Source: Chrysoperla carnea
Taxonomy: Eukaryota; Arthropoda; Insecta; Neuroptera; Chrysopidae
Assembly: GCF_905475395.1 (NCBI RefSeq)
Contig: NC_058337.1
Location: 117,422,368-117,486,367, forward strand
Length of the DNA: 64,000 nt
Direction of reading: 5' to 3'
The position numbers and the translations under genes were made by a program. The notes beneath the pieces are model-generated. The model had not been told where the DNA came from, did no database searches, and saw nothing but the letters and a program-made list of their open reading frames with translations. Position 1 is the first letter of the stretch, and each line of letters starts with the position of its first letter. Positions 46,653-58,020 of this stretch are shown one piece after another.

Positions 46653-49600
46653 TTTGTGTTTTCAGTATTATCTTACTATTTATTTTTATAGTTTTTAAGT
46701 GATTTTAATAGATTTTGACAAAGTTTGATTTAATAGTGTTATTTGTATATAAAGTATTACTGTCTCTATAAGATTTATAGTTATATAGATTAAGATTATC
46801 ATTTTTGTAGATCAAACACAAAATTTATATTTTGACAAATTTACACTCTAAATGTTCGACTTAATTATATTTTAATGCTAATACAGATTATATTTTTAAA
46901 TGATTCTAAATATTACTTAATATCTCCGACCACCAGAGAAGTTTTACTCTAAAAAATTCCAAACCAAATTCTAATTTCTATTTTAGGGAAAGTTCTTGCA
47001 GTTAAAAAACGTTGGTAATTATTTTGGAATATCGTTTTCTCTGCCCAGTAATTCAAAATGCTTACAGATATCAAGAGTTTATTAATTGAACCTACCGACT
47101 GCGCCACTTAATTCCAAAACAATTTTTACATTTAAACGGAAACTTTAACTAAATCCTTTTCATCGCTTTCATAAAATAAAATTCTTTTTTTTATATTAAA
47201 AAAGGAAGCCAAACTAATTTTCAAAATCACTGCTTGCAATTTTATAAAGATTATTAACTATAAATTTATGGGTTCGCGTAAAAATACAGATAGTTGATCA
47301 TGATTGTTTTATTAATAATGAATAATTTGAAAATGTGCAGTTTTATTTCTTTACGGAAACTCGTAAATACGAGTCCTTGATGAGAACAGTAAAACAGTAA
47401 AACTATATTTGGAATAGTAAAAAGGTAGCAAAAACAATAAAAAAATCACTGATTTCAATATTAAAAACGATTATAAACTATAAATTTATGAGAGCGCACT
47501 GCACCGCGCATACAGACGGTTGTTGCCTTGTTTAATATTATCAATGTACAAAATCTATTATAAAGACATTAAAAAATCTAAAGTATAAATAATACTTAAT
47601 AATAAAATATTTTATTAATAATAATATCCATAAAATCAAAACCAGATCAATAATAATTTGTGCAAAAATATCTTTTTTTTTTAAAACCATATAATTATCT
47701 AATTAACATAAATTGTAATTTGTCATTTGTGTTGTTTGTTATAGATATTATATACTTTATTATATATTTATTATATAGTATTATTATTATTATATACCAT
47801 AAATGTGACCGGCTTTGTGTAGTTTTATGACGTAATATTTATCATATCACATGTAATCAATGTACACTTATGTACTAAATTTAATGGAATACTATTAATA
47901 CTTTGTAATCAAAATATTTTATTTATGTTTTTGCAAAATTTTTCTAAATAATTTTCACTCTATAATGTGTAACTTTAATTGTGGTCTGTTTTCTGACACA
48001 CCATTGATATAGGAACTGGAAGAAAATGAAAAAAAGCTGCGGAATAGCTAATTTTGCATGCCTTTTTGGCAATAAAAATTATAACTCGTGGATATTTTGT
48101 TGTTGCCAACATCGCATCAGATATTATTCTTATATTTAACCTGTCAACACTCGCGTCAACCGTTCGCTAATTTTTAGCCGCTTGATGAAAGATTTACGGA
48201 CGGCTTTTGCACATGCGTCAAATAAACTAACGAAATTACATGAACAGGCCCGAAAATTTTCGAAGTTAATATTATTTTGCTTGCAACTTTACTCTCGTGA
48301 TGACAGAATTTCTCATAATTTCTGACTTGTCTTGAAAAAAATGCATTAAAGAAAAGTGTAGATATGATAAAAAATCTAAAAATTCATAATTAGAAAATAG
48401 ATAAAATAATACGAAGATAGAAAAAGTTTCAACCGAGCGTGAGAAAATGCTTGTAACGTAAGAGTTGGGGGTTAAAAAAAAGCTCATTTACTATATTATA
48501 TTTTGAAAGGGGTGCAATTAAAATGAACATGATTGTACCTTTATGAATATAAAATTTGTATTTAAAATATAATATGAATATTATAAGGAAATTAGAATGT
48601 TTTAGCATTAAATATATGTACGCTATATAGCTACAAACATTATTAATATACTATAATAGAACCCATTATATGATTGAACAAATAATCTTATAGGATATAA
48701 TCTTTTAAAATAATCTGTATATTTTTTTTAAATTTATTAAAACAGTGATTTACAGTTACATTGGAGTTACAACTAATATGTAATCATGAATAATTGTTTT
48801 GTAATTATTATATTAGTTATTACTTATCTTATGATATGAGAGATATTTAAATAAAAATGGATAAAAATAGTAATAAATTATGAATTAATAAAAAATCTTT
48901 GGTTTTGATTCAAAATAAGCTGTTATTTAAGTAAGTTTGAAAGCAATTTGTCTGCATTTGGAAAATTACAGTAGCTTTGAATTTTTTTAATTTTTTCGTA
49001 ATCGATAAATTGAATATAAAATAGTTTTTATAAAATGATGCCAAGAAAATTCTTTGAAAAGTTTTTTTTTGCAGTCCTGTTAATATTTTCTTTATGAAAA
49101 ATCAATTGAATCCAATCGCGGTTAGATTGTTAGAAGGAAACTTTAAAATATCTGACTTCAAAATTGCTACATCTTGCAAAAATTTCGCTAAAACAGTACT
49201 AAATCTCTTTGCTCGTAAAATAATTTATTACAGTAAAAAATCCTTAACTTAAATTCTATTTGTAGGACAAGGTGAGTTTCCCAAAACTTGATTTCCTAAA
49301 ATACTGATATGAAACCTGTGAGTGCGATCAATTTTTGAGTCGCAGTGATACTGTTTAAAATAAATTTAGAAATCTTTTAGACAAAATAAAATGTTTCCCT
49401 TATCATAGACAAGATCTTGTCCTTGTTGTTCAATCATTACATTAATAAAACAAACTATTGATTGATTTTTTTTAACAAAAAAGTAAATGATATAAAATGC
49501 AAATTGATTTTAGTGGCAAGGACCCAAGAAGCAGGGAGGGGGTTGATGCATGTGTATCAAACATTACGGATTTATAATAATGTTAGTCAAACAAAAAACA

Positions 49601-49861
49601 ATATAATTCTATAGAATAATATTATGATAAAGGTTACAATTACTTCAATTATGAGACTTCGAATATAAAAAATAGTTTACTTAGAAACAAAACAGGTATG
49701 TCAACTAAAGTACAACAAACCATGATGGATATGACCTTTAAATATCTGGTCTCTAATATTCTGATTAATTGAAGTATTTTATCTATTCATTCATTCTGAT
49801 TAAATGAAGTCATATTTGTTTTCTACGATTAATAAAAATAATTTTCTTAATTATTTTCTTG

Positions 49862-50148
49862 AAGGTTAGGTTAAGTTAGGTTATATTTTCTGTCCACGAA
49901 GGACACACTTAGGTTATAGCGCCCATTGTGATACCATATATGTGTTTTACCAACTTTTCCGATGATAATTTCATTTATTAGCTTTTTAATTTCAGAGACT
50001 TAGTGCACCTTCTTCATGCACTACACCAGCCCATCACAACTATTAATTAAATTATATTTTGTTGCGACGGTGGGAATCTAACCCGCTACCCTGATCATAC
50101 CGCGGATGGAATTGGTTACGCCTTTACCAACTGAGCTACCAGGGCGAC
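49862..50148 (-). mobile_element. tRNA-derived SINE, family 1, copy B (full length)
   Basis: Read on the minus strand it starts GTCGCCCTGGTAGCTCAGTT, with a good A box (TAGCTCAGTTGG). The B box GGTTAGATTCC lies at 50073-50083. The same body as copy A follows, and it ends ATATAACCTAACTTAACC and CTAACCTTC. The perfect 10-bp direct repeat TATTTTCTTG at 49852-49861 and 50149-50158 is the target-site duplication, and fixes both ends exactly. At 287 bp it is the better-preserved copy. It looks like a tRNA on first glance, but the anticodon and acceptor stems do not pair. Confidence 0.94.
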
Positions 50149-50158
50149 TATTTTCTTG

Positions 50159-51339
50159 TAACTGACTGAAAAATTCCAAATTAAATGTTTTGAATATTCG
50201 CTAGAATAAACTGTAGTACAATCTAATTAGGAATCTTGATATTTTATTCCCGTTAGAATGGTAATAATTCTAGAAGATCATCGAATTACAAATGAAAAAT
50301 CAATGTGTTCGACATTTGATAGAATGGAGTGTCTCTTGTCGATCAAGATGGATAAAATCATTTTCCAATTGGCTTTTCGATGTTACTATAATGAAAAAAA
50401 CAAACATTCATCAATTTCAAGAGTATTTAAAATATTTTCGGGCTCCATAAAAGAGAACGGCTCCACCTTCGTGAGTTTTTTGTATCTCTTTTGTAAGAAA
50501 ATAGACTATCTTCTTATTTCTGGCTAAAGTTTTAACGGGGTGAGGTAATAATAAAGTTTTTTAAGCATGGGCTAATAATGTGTGATTTTCGAGATGAAAG
50601 CAATCACTTTCTATGTGAAATTTAAAAATAATACATGTTTTCGTTATTTGAATTGTTTATTCTTTATTCTTATTGTACAAAAGTAGATGAGTTACGATTC
50701 GTATACACGAAGCACTTATTATTATTAAAATTTATCAACAAATTATTTATTCTAAATAATATTGATGATGCAAAATTTATTTAAATCAAGAAAACAACTC
50801 AGTTAACTATTTTTGGAAAATTGATTACCCTTTTATGTTTTATTTGATTTTTTTTATTAAAAAAAAAAAAAAAACTTGGATGTTCTTATTTGATTATTTT
50901 TTATTATTTATATGCCAAAGATTTATTTATTCAATGTTGAATATCTTTTGTACAGAGCTGTACTAAGGATTTAATTGTTTTTTCTGGCAGAGAATTGAGT
51001 GCTAGTAAATTTGCCACATTACACATCTCGTTATTAAACCAGACATCATATCATAAAATTTGCAAAAAGGTAGAAGTTATAAATTCTCAAAGATTGTAGT
51101 TCGACTATTTCTTACAAAATAGAGTTCTATATGAAGTCACTATGGCGATTATCACAAAAGGCGGCAGTTTTAGTATATCTCCCTCTTAAATTCACAACCC
51201 TATATGAGAAAAAATTCTTCAACTTCATGATTTGTATGATATTAGGCGAAAAATGAGTGACTGTCAGTTCTGCTAGTCCTACTCGAATCGGACATAAAGA
51301 TTTGCACATAAAAAGGACACAATTTCTTTAAACATAGTT
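50159..51339. other. AT-rich stretch, no supported gene
   Basis: The 89-codon frame at 50258-50527 shows no known domain. Positions 50590-50640 (GAGATGAAAGCAATCACTTTCTA) resemble 12337-12360 at the end of the Helitron-associated copy there, so part of this stretch may be repeat-derived. Confidence 0.4.
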
Positions 51340-51505
51340 AAGGAAGCAACTCTTGATCAAATAACATTTCAAATAAAAGAAAACTGAATCAAAATCGGTT
51401 CATCCGTTTAAGAGCTACGATGCCACAAACAGATACACAGATACGCAGATACAGGATTTAAACTTATAACACCCCTCTTTTTGGGTTGAGGATTAAAAAT
51501 ATATC
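51340..51505 (-). mobile_element. Helitron-associated repeat, copy 4 (fragment)
   Basis: The minus strand contains AAAAAGAGGGGTGTTATAAG, then TGCGTATCTGTG, GGCATCGTAGCTCTTAAACG and GATGAACCGATTTTGATTC. These blocks match the order seen in the copies at 21.6, 41.9 and 57.6 kb. Only the start of the element is retained. Confidence 0.6.
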
Positions 51506-52422
51506 TGAGTACCGGGAGCTCATTAATAATAGACGTGCAAAGAGTTGAAATGATATGAGTTTGTCGGGATTTTCACTAATTAAATCGGATATTGACAATT
51601 TGTTGATTGATTGTTTATAAATTTTTCTACTAAAATTCGAAGAAACAGTAATAAATTGTAAATTGAAAATAGTGAAAAACTTTGAAAATGTATATTTTTT
51701 CTTTTTTAAATTCACTAAAATAAGACAGAAAACATTACCCAGGTATTGTAGACAATGTGACTCTCTCTTCCTTTTCATGTATATAAAATTGTTTATTTAT
51801 TATATTTAATACAGGTACCTTTAAAATCAATAAATCTTGCATGGAATTATTTATTATATTTTTCATGAAAATCAATAAATTACAGTTATTTATGATTATT
51901 TTAATTTATTTTCATAAATATAATACATACATAGATAGATATTATATATTTATTTTAATAAATCTATTTCAATATTCATAATAATTCTTCTTGCTTTTAT
52001 TAAATAAATTATATTATTTTATATCATTTACCCATTGTTCGTAGACAATTATGTTCCAAACATAACTACTCGTTGTGTGCGTAGTCATGGTAGGGACAAT
52101 AAAATCGATGCCAGCGCTTCCAGTGAAAAATTTAGAGGTGATAAAGGAGGCTGTTATGACTAATTTGCAATTCTTTACATGTTAATCTTATAGAAAATGT
52201 CATAATTATTGAAAAACACTAATTAATTAAACTTAATGCATTAAAAATTGTGAAAATAAGAAATCAAATTGAACAAATATTATTTTTCAAATGTAAATTA
52301 TCATAAATATTTATTTAAATTTGTGAGACAATAATATAAAATTTTCAATGTAAGTCATAAATGCAATCCATACAATTATATATGCATCCATACAATTCTA
52401 TAATTAAAGAAGTGTCGTAACC

Positions 52423-52557
52423 ATGGAAACGTCTCCAATAAAACTCACGTGCGGTGCGAATATCGAGGAGATTTACTTCGTTACAATTAATTTTTTTCCT
52501 TACATTCTAAAAAATCTTACGAAGTTAGATAATTATGCAGTTGCAAAGGTAATTTGA
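52423..52557 (+). CDS. Possible small ORF, 44 codons (speculative)
   Basis: An ATG in good context (GTAACCATGG) opens a 44-codon frame whose first 20 codons lie in a GC-richer patch. The peptide starts METSPIKLTCGANIEEIYF and is not low-complexity like other frames here. Near its end AAG is followed by GTAATT, a possible splice donor. I recognise no family. It may be a chance frame or a small exon of an unrelated transcript; only cross-species comparison or RNA data could tell. Confidence 0.15.
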   Translation: METSPIKLTCGANIEEIYFVTINFFPYILKNLTKLDNYAVAKVI

Positions 52558-54907
52558 GCTTGGTGGATTTTTTTTCCTAAAAATATGTACCCAAGCAAAG
52601 AATAAGTAATTTTAAACCCTGTTCCTCGTACATTTTTCTTTGTGTATTAGAATTTAAAACAATTTACCTTATTTGTTCAACGTTAAAAATATTCATATAA
52701 TTTAATTTTATGAATTCTTTGAATTTGAAAATGGAGAAGAAAACAAAAAAAAAACATACGAACAACGTACCGAAAGAAATGATTAAATGAAATTATTATG
52801 AATCGCGTAGGTTAATTTCATTATAAAAATTTTTTTAACATAATAAAAAATGATAAATTGTTATACAATGATAATGTTTCTTTTTGTAACTTTTCTTCTT
52901 TCTTCTATCTTTTTTCCTTTTTATTTTAATATTCATATTCGTTTTATATATTCAACAAACCAAAAATTGTATAAAAATAAAAAAAAAAACTTTTTTCTTA
53001 TTAATATAATTATTTACGATATGTTTTTAATATGTCTCACGTGGTTTGAAATTATTCAAAATTGATTACCACTGTGCCTAAAGGGTATAGATGCTCAATT
53101 GGACCGGAAGGGTATAGCTTCTCAAACAATTTTATCCTAATCGGAAACAAAAATATAATTGAATTAGAAAATTTTTAACCATAAAATAAAAAAATCAGGT
53201 TCATCTAATAATTGAGTCAATAGTTTTTGAAATATCGTAACAAAAAGCTTAAATTTCGGGACAGTTTTAGATATATTAGGACCGTTCATCAAATCGTCAA
53301 AGAACTGAATATTTATCTTTTTTCAGTCCTAAATATTCTAAATTATACCTAGACGGGAATACCTTGTTGATTTTACAAAAAAAATCTTGAATTATTTTGT
53401 TTTAAGTTCCAGATAATCAACTGTATTATCATAAGAAAGATATAAATAACACATCTCCTTGCAGCCAATCTAAGTCTCTTAATATACTTCAGAGCCTGTT
53501 TCTCGAAATACATCAGCCTCAGCGGTTCTTCTAGGTTATTGAATGCCTTTCCAAAGAATTTCTAAAAACTTAAAATTTACATTTCAATAGAATTTTATAT
53601 ATTTGAATAAAATTTTTTATGGGAGTTTCAATTCACTCGGGTATTATTAAAAAAAGAACAGAATCTTTTTGAAACATATTATAAGAAATTTGAGACAAGC
53701 ACGAGAGTAACTTTTGTTAAACAAAAATAAAGAATAAAAATAAACCAAAAAACTTAAATGATATTTATACTACGTATAATAAAAACTTCAGTAACCTGAT
53801 ATGCTTATAAAATTATTTCAATTGCCGACATTAAAATGTCTACAGTTTCAAAACGAACTTTAATATTAAATATCTACATGTTATTAATTATGCTTACACA
53901 TAATCTTATCACTTTCTATCTTTATTTAGTAACTTATTGATTAGATAAAGATAAGTACAATATATTTAATTTTTCTAAAAAAATTGTCAAAATTTGAAAT
54001 TTTAATCGTTACATAAATAATTTAATTTCAAAATTTTAATTAGATTCCAATTATATGGGCTTGTATTTAAGAGTGACGAAATATTTAAAAAATATGCATA
54101 GAAGTTTAGTATTTTTTGAAGGTTGTTTGAAGGTCAGTATCTTACGTTTTAGTACAAACTCGCGGTTTCAAAATTATTTATAATCGACGAATGTTATTGA
54201 ATTTGAAATTGATGATTTTTGGTTAGTCATTAAGAAAACATATCATCGCTAAATTTTACTGGGGATGGAAAAAATTCAGCTCTCAGAATTCAACAGATTA
54301 AACTTTCGATTCACGTTATCGGGTGTGTAACAAAATATTTGAAGCTCGTGGTACTATTAAAAACCAATATTTAAAAAAACGGCGCGTTGTTAATTTATTT
54401 AAGAATTGCTTTACGAAAATTTTTGGCTTGTAAATAAATCCAAAAAATATACACTTATTACTTTAATTAAATTGAAACTTGCCTTCTAGCATTATTTGAA
54501 TTACCGATAGCACCCGGATTAAAAGTAACCATCGAAAAATAAGCAATTCTTAAAAACATATACCTCTGGGTACGTTTAAACACCACATCAAAAACCTGAT
54601 GACCTAATTATTTGTATTTGTGTATATGTTTATATATAGCGTGTTTAAACGCAAGATGTAGTTGAATATCGTTGAAACGCAACAAAAAGGGAAAATTAGA
54701 AAGCATTCATGCGTAAGAAATGCGTGCGTGATATTTAAAAGTGTAAGCATTAATTTCATTTCTTACAGCACAAAAACAAAACATTTAATCATTAATTTTT
54801 TCTTTTTCTTATTAACCGACGTATTCTTTTAAATTATGCCTTCCCATTCATCATAAAATATCATTCCGAGTATGAAAAGTTTGTTTTGTTTTTGACAATT
54901 AATGATG
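52558..54907. other. AT-rich stretch, no supported gene
   Basis: Around 53075-53125 the phrase GGGTATAGATGCTCAA is followed by GGGTATAGCTTCTCAA, a small two-unit direct repeat. Frames such as 52850-53065 are F/I/Y/K-rich noise. No further structure can be supported. Confidence 0.45.
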
Positions 54908-55321
54908 TGCGAGCACTAAGGCAATTTTGATAAATGGCAATAGATAAATTACTTGAAAAGTAGTCATATTTACCCTTGGTCTGGTGGGAAAGTAATAGAT
55001 GGATGATATGTTTTCATAGATCTCTCCAAAACTAGTCGGTGGGAAATAAAAATAAACTAATTAAATTAAAGTTAAAACTTTAATTAATTATTGCAATTGT
55101 ATGAACACGGTAGTGGGGACACAAATTTAAAAAAAAATTATATATTTTCAAATTTGATGGTGAATTATGGTATAATTGACAAGACGAAAAGTGAGCATAC
55201 AATTTTTCGATATCTGGAGTATCGTCTACATTCATAAAGTTATAACAAAATGCATATTCAAATTTGAAAATATGGTACAAATAATTTCAATCACAAGTCT
55301 AAACTTGCCTTGGCGCTCGTA
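54908..55321. mobile_element. CTCGTA-ended repeat, copy 3 (414 bp, uninterrupted)
   Basis: The left end TGCGAGCACTAAGGCAATTT and the right end AACTTGCCTTGGCGCTCGTA are imperfect inverted repeats. The interior from about 55118 to 55321 aligns with both sides of the nested insertion at 9290-9657 and therefore shows the pre-insertion sequence. No coding capacity: the 66- and 62-codon frames overlap on opposite strands. Confidence 0.7.
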
Positions 55322-55770
55322 CAATCTTAAAGAGCAGCGATGCTTATTTTCTTCTTGCTTGTAGAAGTGGAACAAAATATGGCCGAAATTTAAAATTTAA
55401 ATAACGACTCATGACTCTAAGAAACTAAAACGTTCACTGTCTTGGCGGTTAAACATAGCTTAAACTGCTTGCAGGCTTCTAATTATATCAGTGGATGCCC
55501 GGTTAGTATTTTTGGTTCGCAATAAAAAAAGATTAAAGAAATATTCAACCCTACAAAGCTCAACACAGCAAAATTCTACAAAAAATTTTTTGCCATAAGA
55601 ACAACTCAAAATTTTTGTAGTAACAATCTAACAGAAAATGTAACAAATTATTATCTTTACGAAAGTCAGAGTCAACAATTTTAAGCTTAACTTTACGTTT
55701 CGGGTGTATTTTACTGCCATAAATTTGAGAAATAAGAGAGAAGATACATAGGAAAGAAAGAGTTTACTTT

Positions 55771-55844
55771 TGGTGGAAGCGACGATAAGTTAGTTTCATA
55801 TATCCATTCAATTCACAAGTATACTCTGCACGACGCTTCCACCA
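55771..55844. mobile_element. GGTGGAAGCG micro-element, 74 bp
   Basis: The left end TGGTGGAAGCGACG and the right end CGACGCTTCCACCA are inverted, differing at one base. The left inner sequence ATAAGTTAGTTTCATATATC and the right inner TACTCTGCA are the same as in the copy at 57947. About a dozen central bases differ. Flanks are similar too (GTTTACTT upstream, GTAAAAATTATAATA downstream), so the repeated unit is somewhat larger than the hairpin ends. Confidence 0.8.
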
Positions 55845-55953
55845 AATAATTCGTAAAAATTATAATAATTATCTGATAATAAGGGAGGAGATACGTTGCA
55901 AAGAAAATTTTCAAAATTTTCTTATTTCTTAGTAAAAAATTGATTTACTATAG

Positions 55954-56450
55954 AACAAGTAAAAACAAACAATTGACTGAGTTAATTGTTGAAATACCAT
56001 GTATAGACAGTGTTGATTACTCTATCACATTACACATACATACATGTCACACATATATAACTGATATTCAAATATAATAACAATACATATTATACAATTT
56101 ACGCCTAATTTGCGCCCTCACGGGTAAACAATGATGTTTACGAAAAAATGTTTCAAGCAAAAGTTGGTTATTTTTTTATAAGGAATATTTTTTACATTTA
56201 AACTTTTGTTCTATCTCTAACGCTTTTGAAGATGGGTCCTACGATGGACCCAAGACCCAACTGACCTATGTTGCTCATTTGAGAACTCGACCTCACTTTT
56301 TACGTCCTGAGCACGCTGTAAAACCAAAAATGGACTAATTAGGTGATTTTATAAACACCTATACCAAAATTTTGTTCAAAGTATCAATATTTTTAAGCGT
56401 TACAAACTTTGTACTAAACTTAGTATACCTTGCATATTACATATATGCAT
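55954..56450 (+). mobile_element. 0.5-kb interspersed repeat family, copy 4
   Basis: This copy runs from AACAAGTAAAAACAAAC with CAATTGACTGAGTTAATTG, through CACGGGTAAACAATGATG and CTCTAACGCTTTTG, to the hairpin TTAGGTGATTTTATAAACACC (arms AGGTG and CACCT) and CTTAGTATACCTTG. It lacks the CAGA tract seen in copies 1 and 2, having a direct junction CTGTAAAACCAAAAATGGAC. The last bases are diverged. Confidence 0.8.
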
Positions 56451-56764
56451 GTATAAAAAGAAAATGAGTAAACACAAAAAGACTTCTAATCCAAAAAAAC
56501 ATACACTTCTCTATATAAATATAAAACAAAAACTGAACTACAAATAAAATTGAAGTAAACTTTTACACAAAAACGTATAGAAAAACATAAAAATCATTAA
56601 AAAAAAAAAAAACTAAAAAAACTAAAATAAATATAAAAACAAAAACAAATGAATATCATGTTGGAATTTCATATATAAAATAAAATAATAATAATAAACT
56701 TGTATGTACATATTTATATATTTATGTTGGTACCTATTTATTGCAGATACCTCTTTTTATATTC

Positions 56765-56790
56765 ATGTATGTATGTATGTATGTATGTAT
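56765..56790 (+). repeat. (ATGT)n microsatellite
   Basis: Six consecutive units of GTAT/ATGT are seen directly. Confidence 0.92.
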
Positions 56791-56819
56791 TTTATTGAAC
56801 AAGATGGCTGCCATCGACT

Positions 56820-56853
56820 CAAATAATAATAATGATAATAATAATAATAATAG
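56820..56853 (+). repeat. (AAT)n microsatellite
   Basis: AATAATAATAATGATAATAA continues to 56853 with a single G interruption. Seen directly. Confidence 0.92.
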
Positions 56854-57584
56854 TGTGAGTACTTCACTGTTTAGTATAGAGCTAGGCTAAAAGCTATTCT
56901 CTAGTACCAGCTAAGGTAACTAATATTTTGTGTATTATAGTAATCATCTATATAGAAAGGTCTACACTCTATATAGAAAGGTCTAACTGTTTTATCTATG
57001 TCTATCTGTAGGCCTTTTGTGTAGCAGGGATGTTATCCTTGATTTTCAAAATGGGAATTTTCTCCAAATGTTTCGCTCTTTTTTTTTTCAGTTTTCTCAA
57101 ACAATGATCCAGTAAAAGCCACGTGAATTTCACCAACGAAATTCATTCACGATTAGCATAGTATATTTGTAAGGCCAAGAACACACACTAAAATTGAAAA
57201 ACTTGTGAAAATATTACAGAATGTGGGTCATATGGAAAGGAAGATATGCCCTTTATCTACCAGGCAAGAAGTTTTTGTTCATCATTAGTTTTCATCTTCG
57301 TATAAATTCTTTATAGATCATTCGAAAAAGTATCTAAAATTTAAAAAATTAACATATTTATGTATAAGACTTATTATTCTTAAAAACCATTCATTAAATA
57401 AAAAAAGCTTTCTCTGGATATCGAAAGAGAAAGGGGTGGAAATCGCAGACTGTGGAAATGATTCAATTATCGAATTAAAATGTAAGAGAAACAGTTTTAT
57501 ATTTATTGGAAGTGAAATAAAAAGTCAAAGTGAAATAAAAAAATGTCATCTTGTCAAATGAATACTTTTCTTCCTATGAAAATT

Positions 57585-57900
57585 TATAACTCCCGACTAA
57601 AAAGAATAGTGATATATGTGTAACAAGTCTGTGTACCTGTCGGCGGCATCGTAGCTCCTAATCGGATAAACCAATTTATATTTATTTGGTAATTTGATCG
57701 AGACTGTTCTTGGCTCTAACAACTAGAAAAGAGGCAATGATCTTATAACGGATGTGCAGATTTTCTTGAAATATAGCTAAGAACACTTTAGATCAAAATA
57801 AATATTTAAAAAAAAAAGTGAAAGTTGGTTGATCCGCTTTGGAGCTACAATACCTCAAACAAATCGACCAGACATCATTTTGTGTCGGCCAGATATAATT
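57585..57900 (+). mobile_element. Helitron-associated repeat, copy 5
   Basis: Ordered blocks shared with the copies at 12.0 and 41.9 kb are AACTCCCGACTAAAA, CTGTGTACCTGTCGGCGGCA, TCGTAGCTCCTAATCGG, AACAACTAGAAAAGAGGCAA, GATCTT, TCTTGAAATATAGCTAAGAA and CACTTTAGATCAAA. No Helitron 3' hairpin or CTAGT follows, so the 3' end is missing or decayed. Confidence 0.6.
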
Positions 57901-57946
57901 AGAGCGTTTAAGACTAGCAATTAAACAAAATGAATAAGTTTACTTA

Positions 57947-58020
57947 TGGTGGAAGCGACGATAAGTTAGTTTCATATATCCATTGATGTGGTAAGTGTAC
58001 TCTGCACGACGCTTCCACCA
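57947..58020. mobile_element. GGTGGAAGCG micro-element, 74 bp, second copy
   Basis: It has the same length and the same ends as the copy at 55771-55844 (TGGTGGAAGCGACG and CGACGCTTCCACCA). The inner left 20 bases and the inner right 9 bases also match. The two lie 2.2 kb apart in the same orientation. Upstream GTTTACTT and downstream GTAAAAATTATAATA also match, consistent with two copies of one slightly larger unit. Confidence 0.8.

Larger units (their letters stand above)
43801..49850. other. AT-rich stretch, no supported gene
   Basis: Contents worth noting are a CG-rich patch at 45530-45600 (GCGGGCGCGCGCGTGTGG) with a second GC-richer bit at 45740-45815, a (GT)n run at 46629-46652, and a CG-richer segment at 48130-48220. 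Open frames are short and low-complexity. No exon or RNA gene can be supported. Confidence 0.45.
56451..57584. other. Simple-sequence-rich, non-coding stretch
   Basis: An A-rich, C-containing, G-poor strand at 56455-56700 is followed by (ATGT)n (56765-56790), CAAGATGGCTGCC (56800-56812), and (AAT)n with one G (56820-56853). A 17-bp direct repeat CTATATAGAAAGGTCTA lies at 56948-56964 and 56969-56985. No gene is supported. Confidence 0.6.

Noticed and set aside
50064..50147. tRNA gene on the minus strand
   Set aside because: A and B boxes are good, but the acceptor and anticodon stems do not pair, and the segment continues into a SINE body with target duplications.
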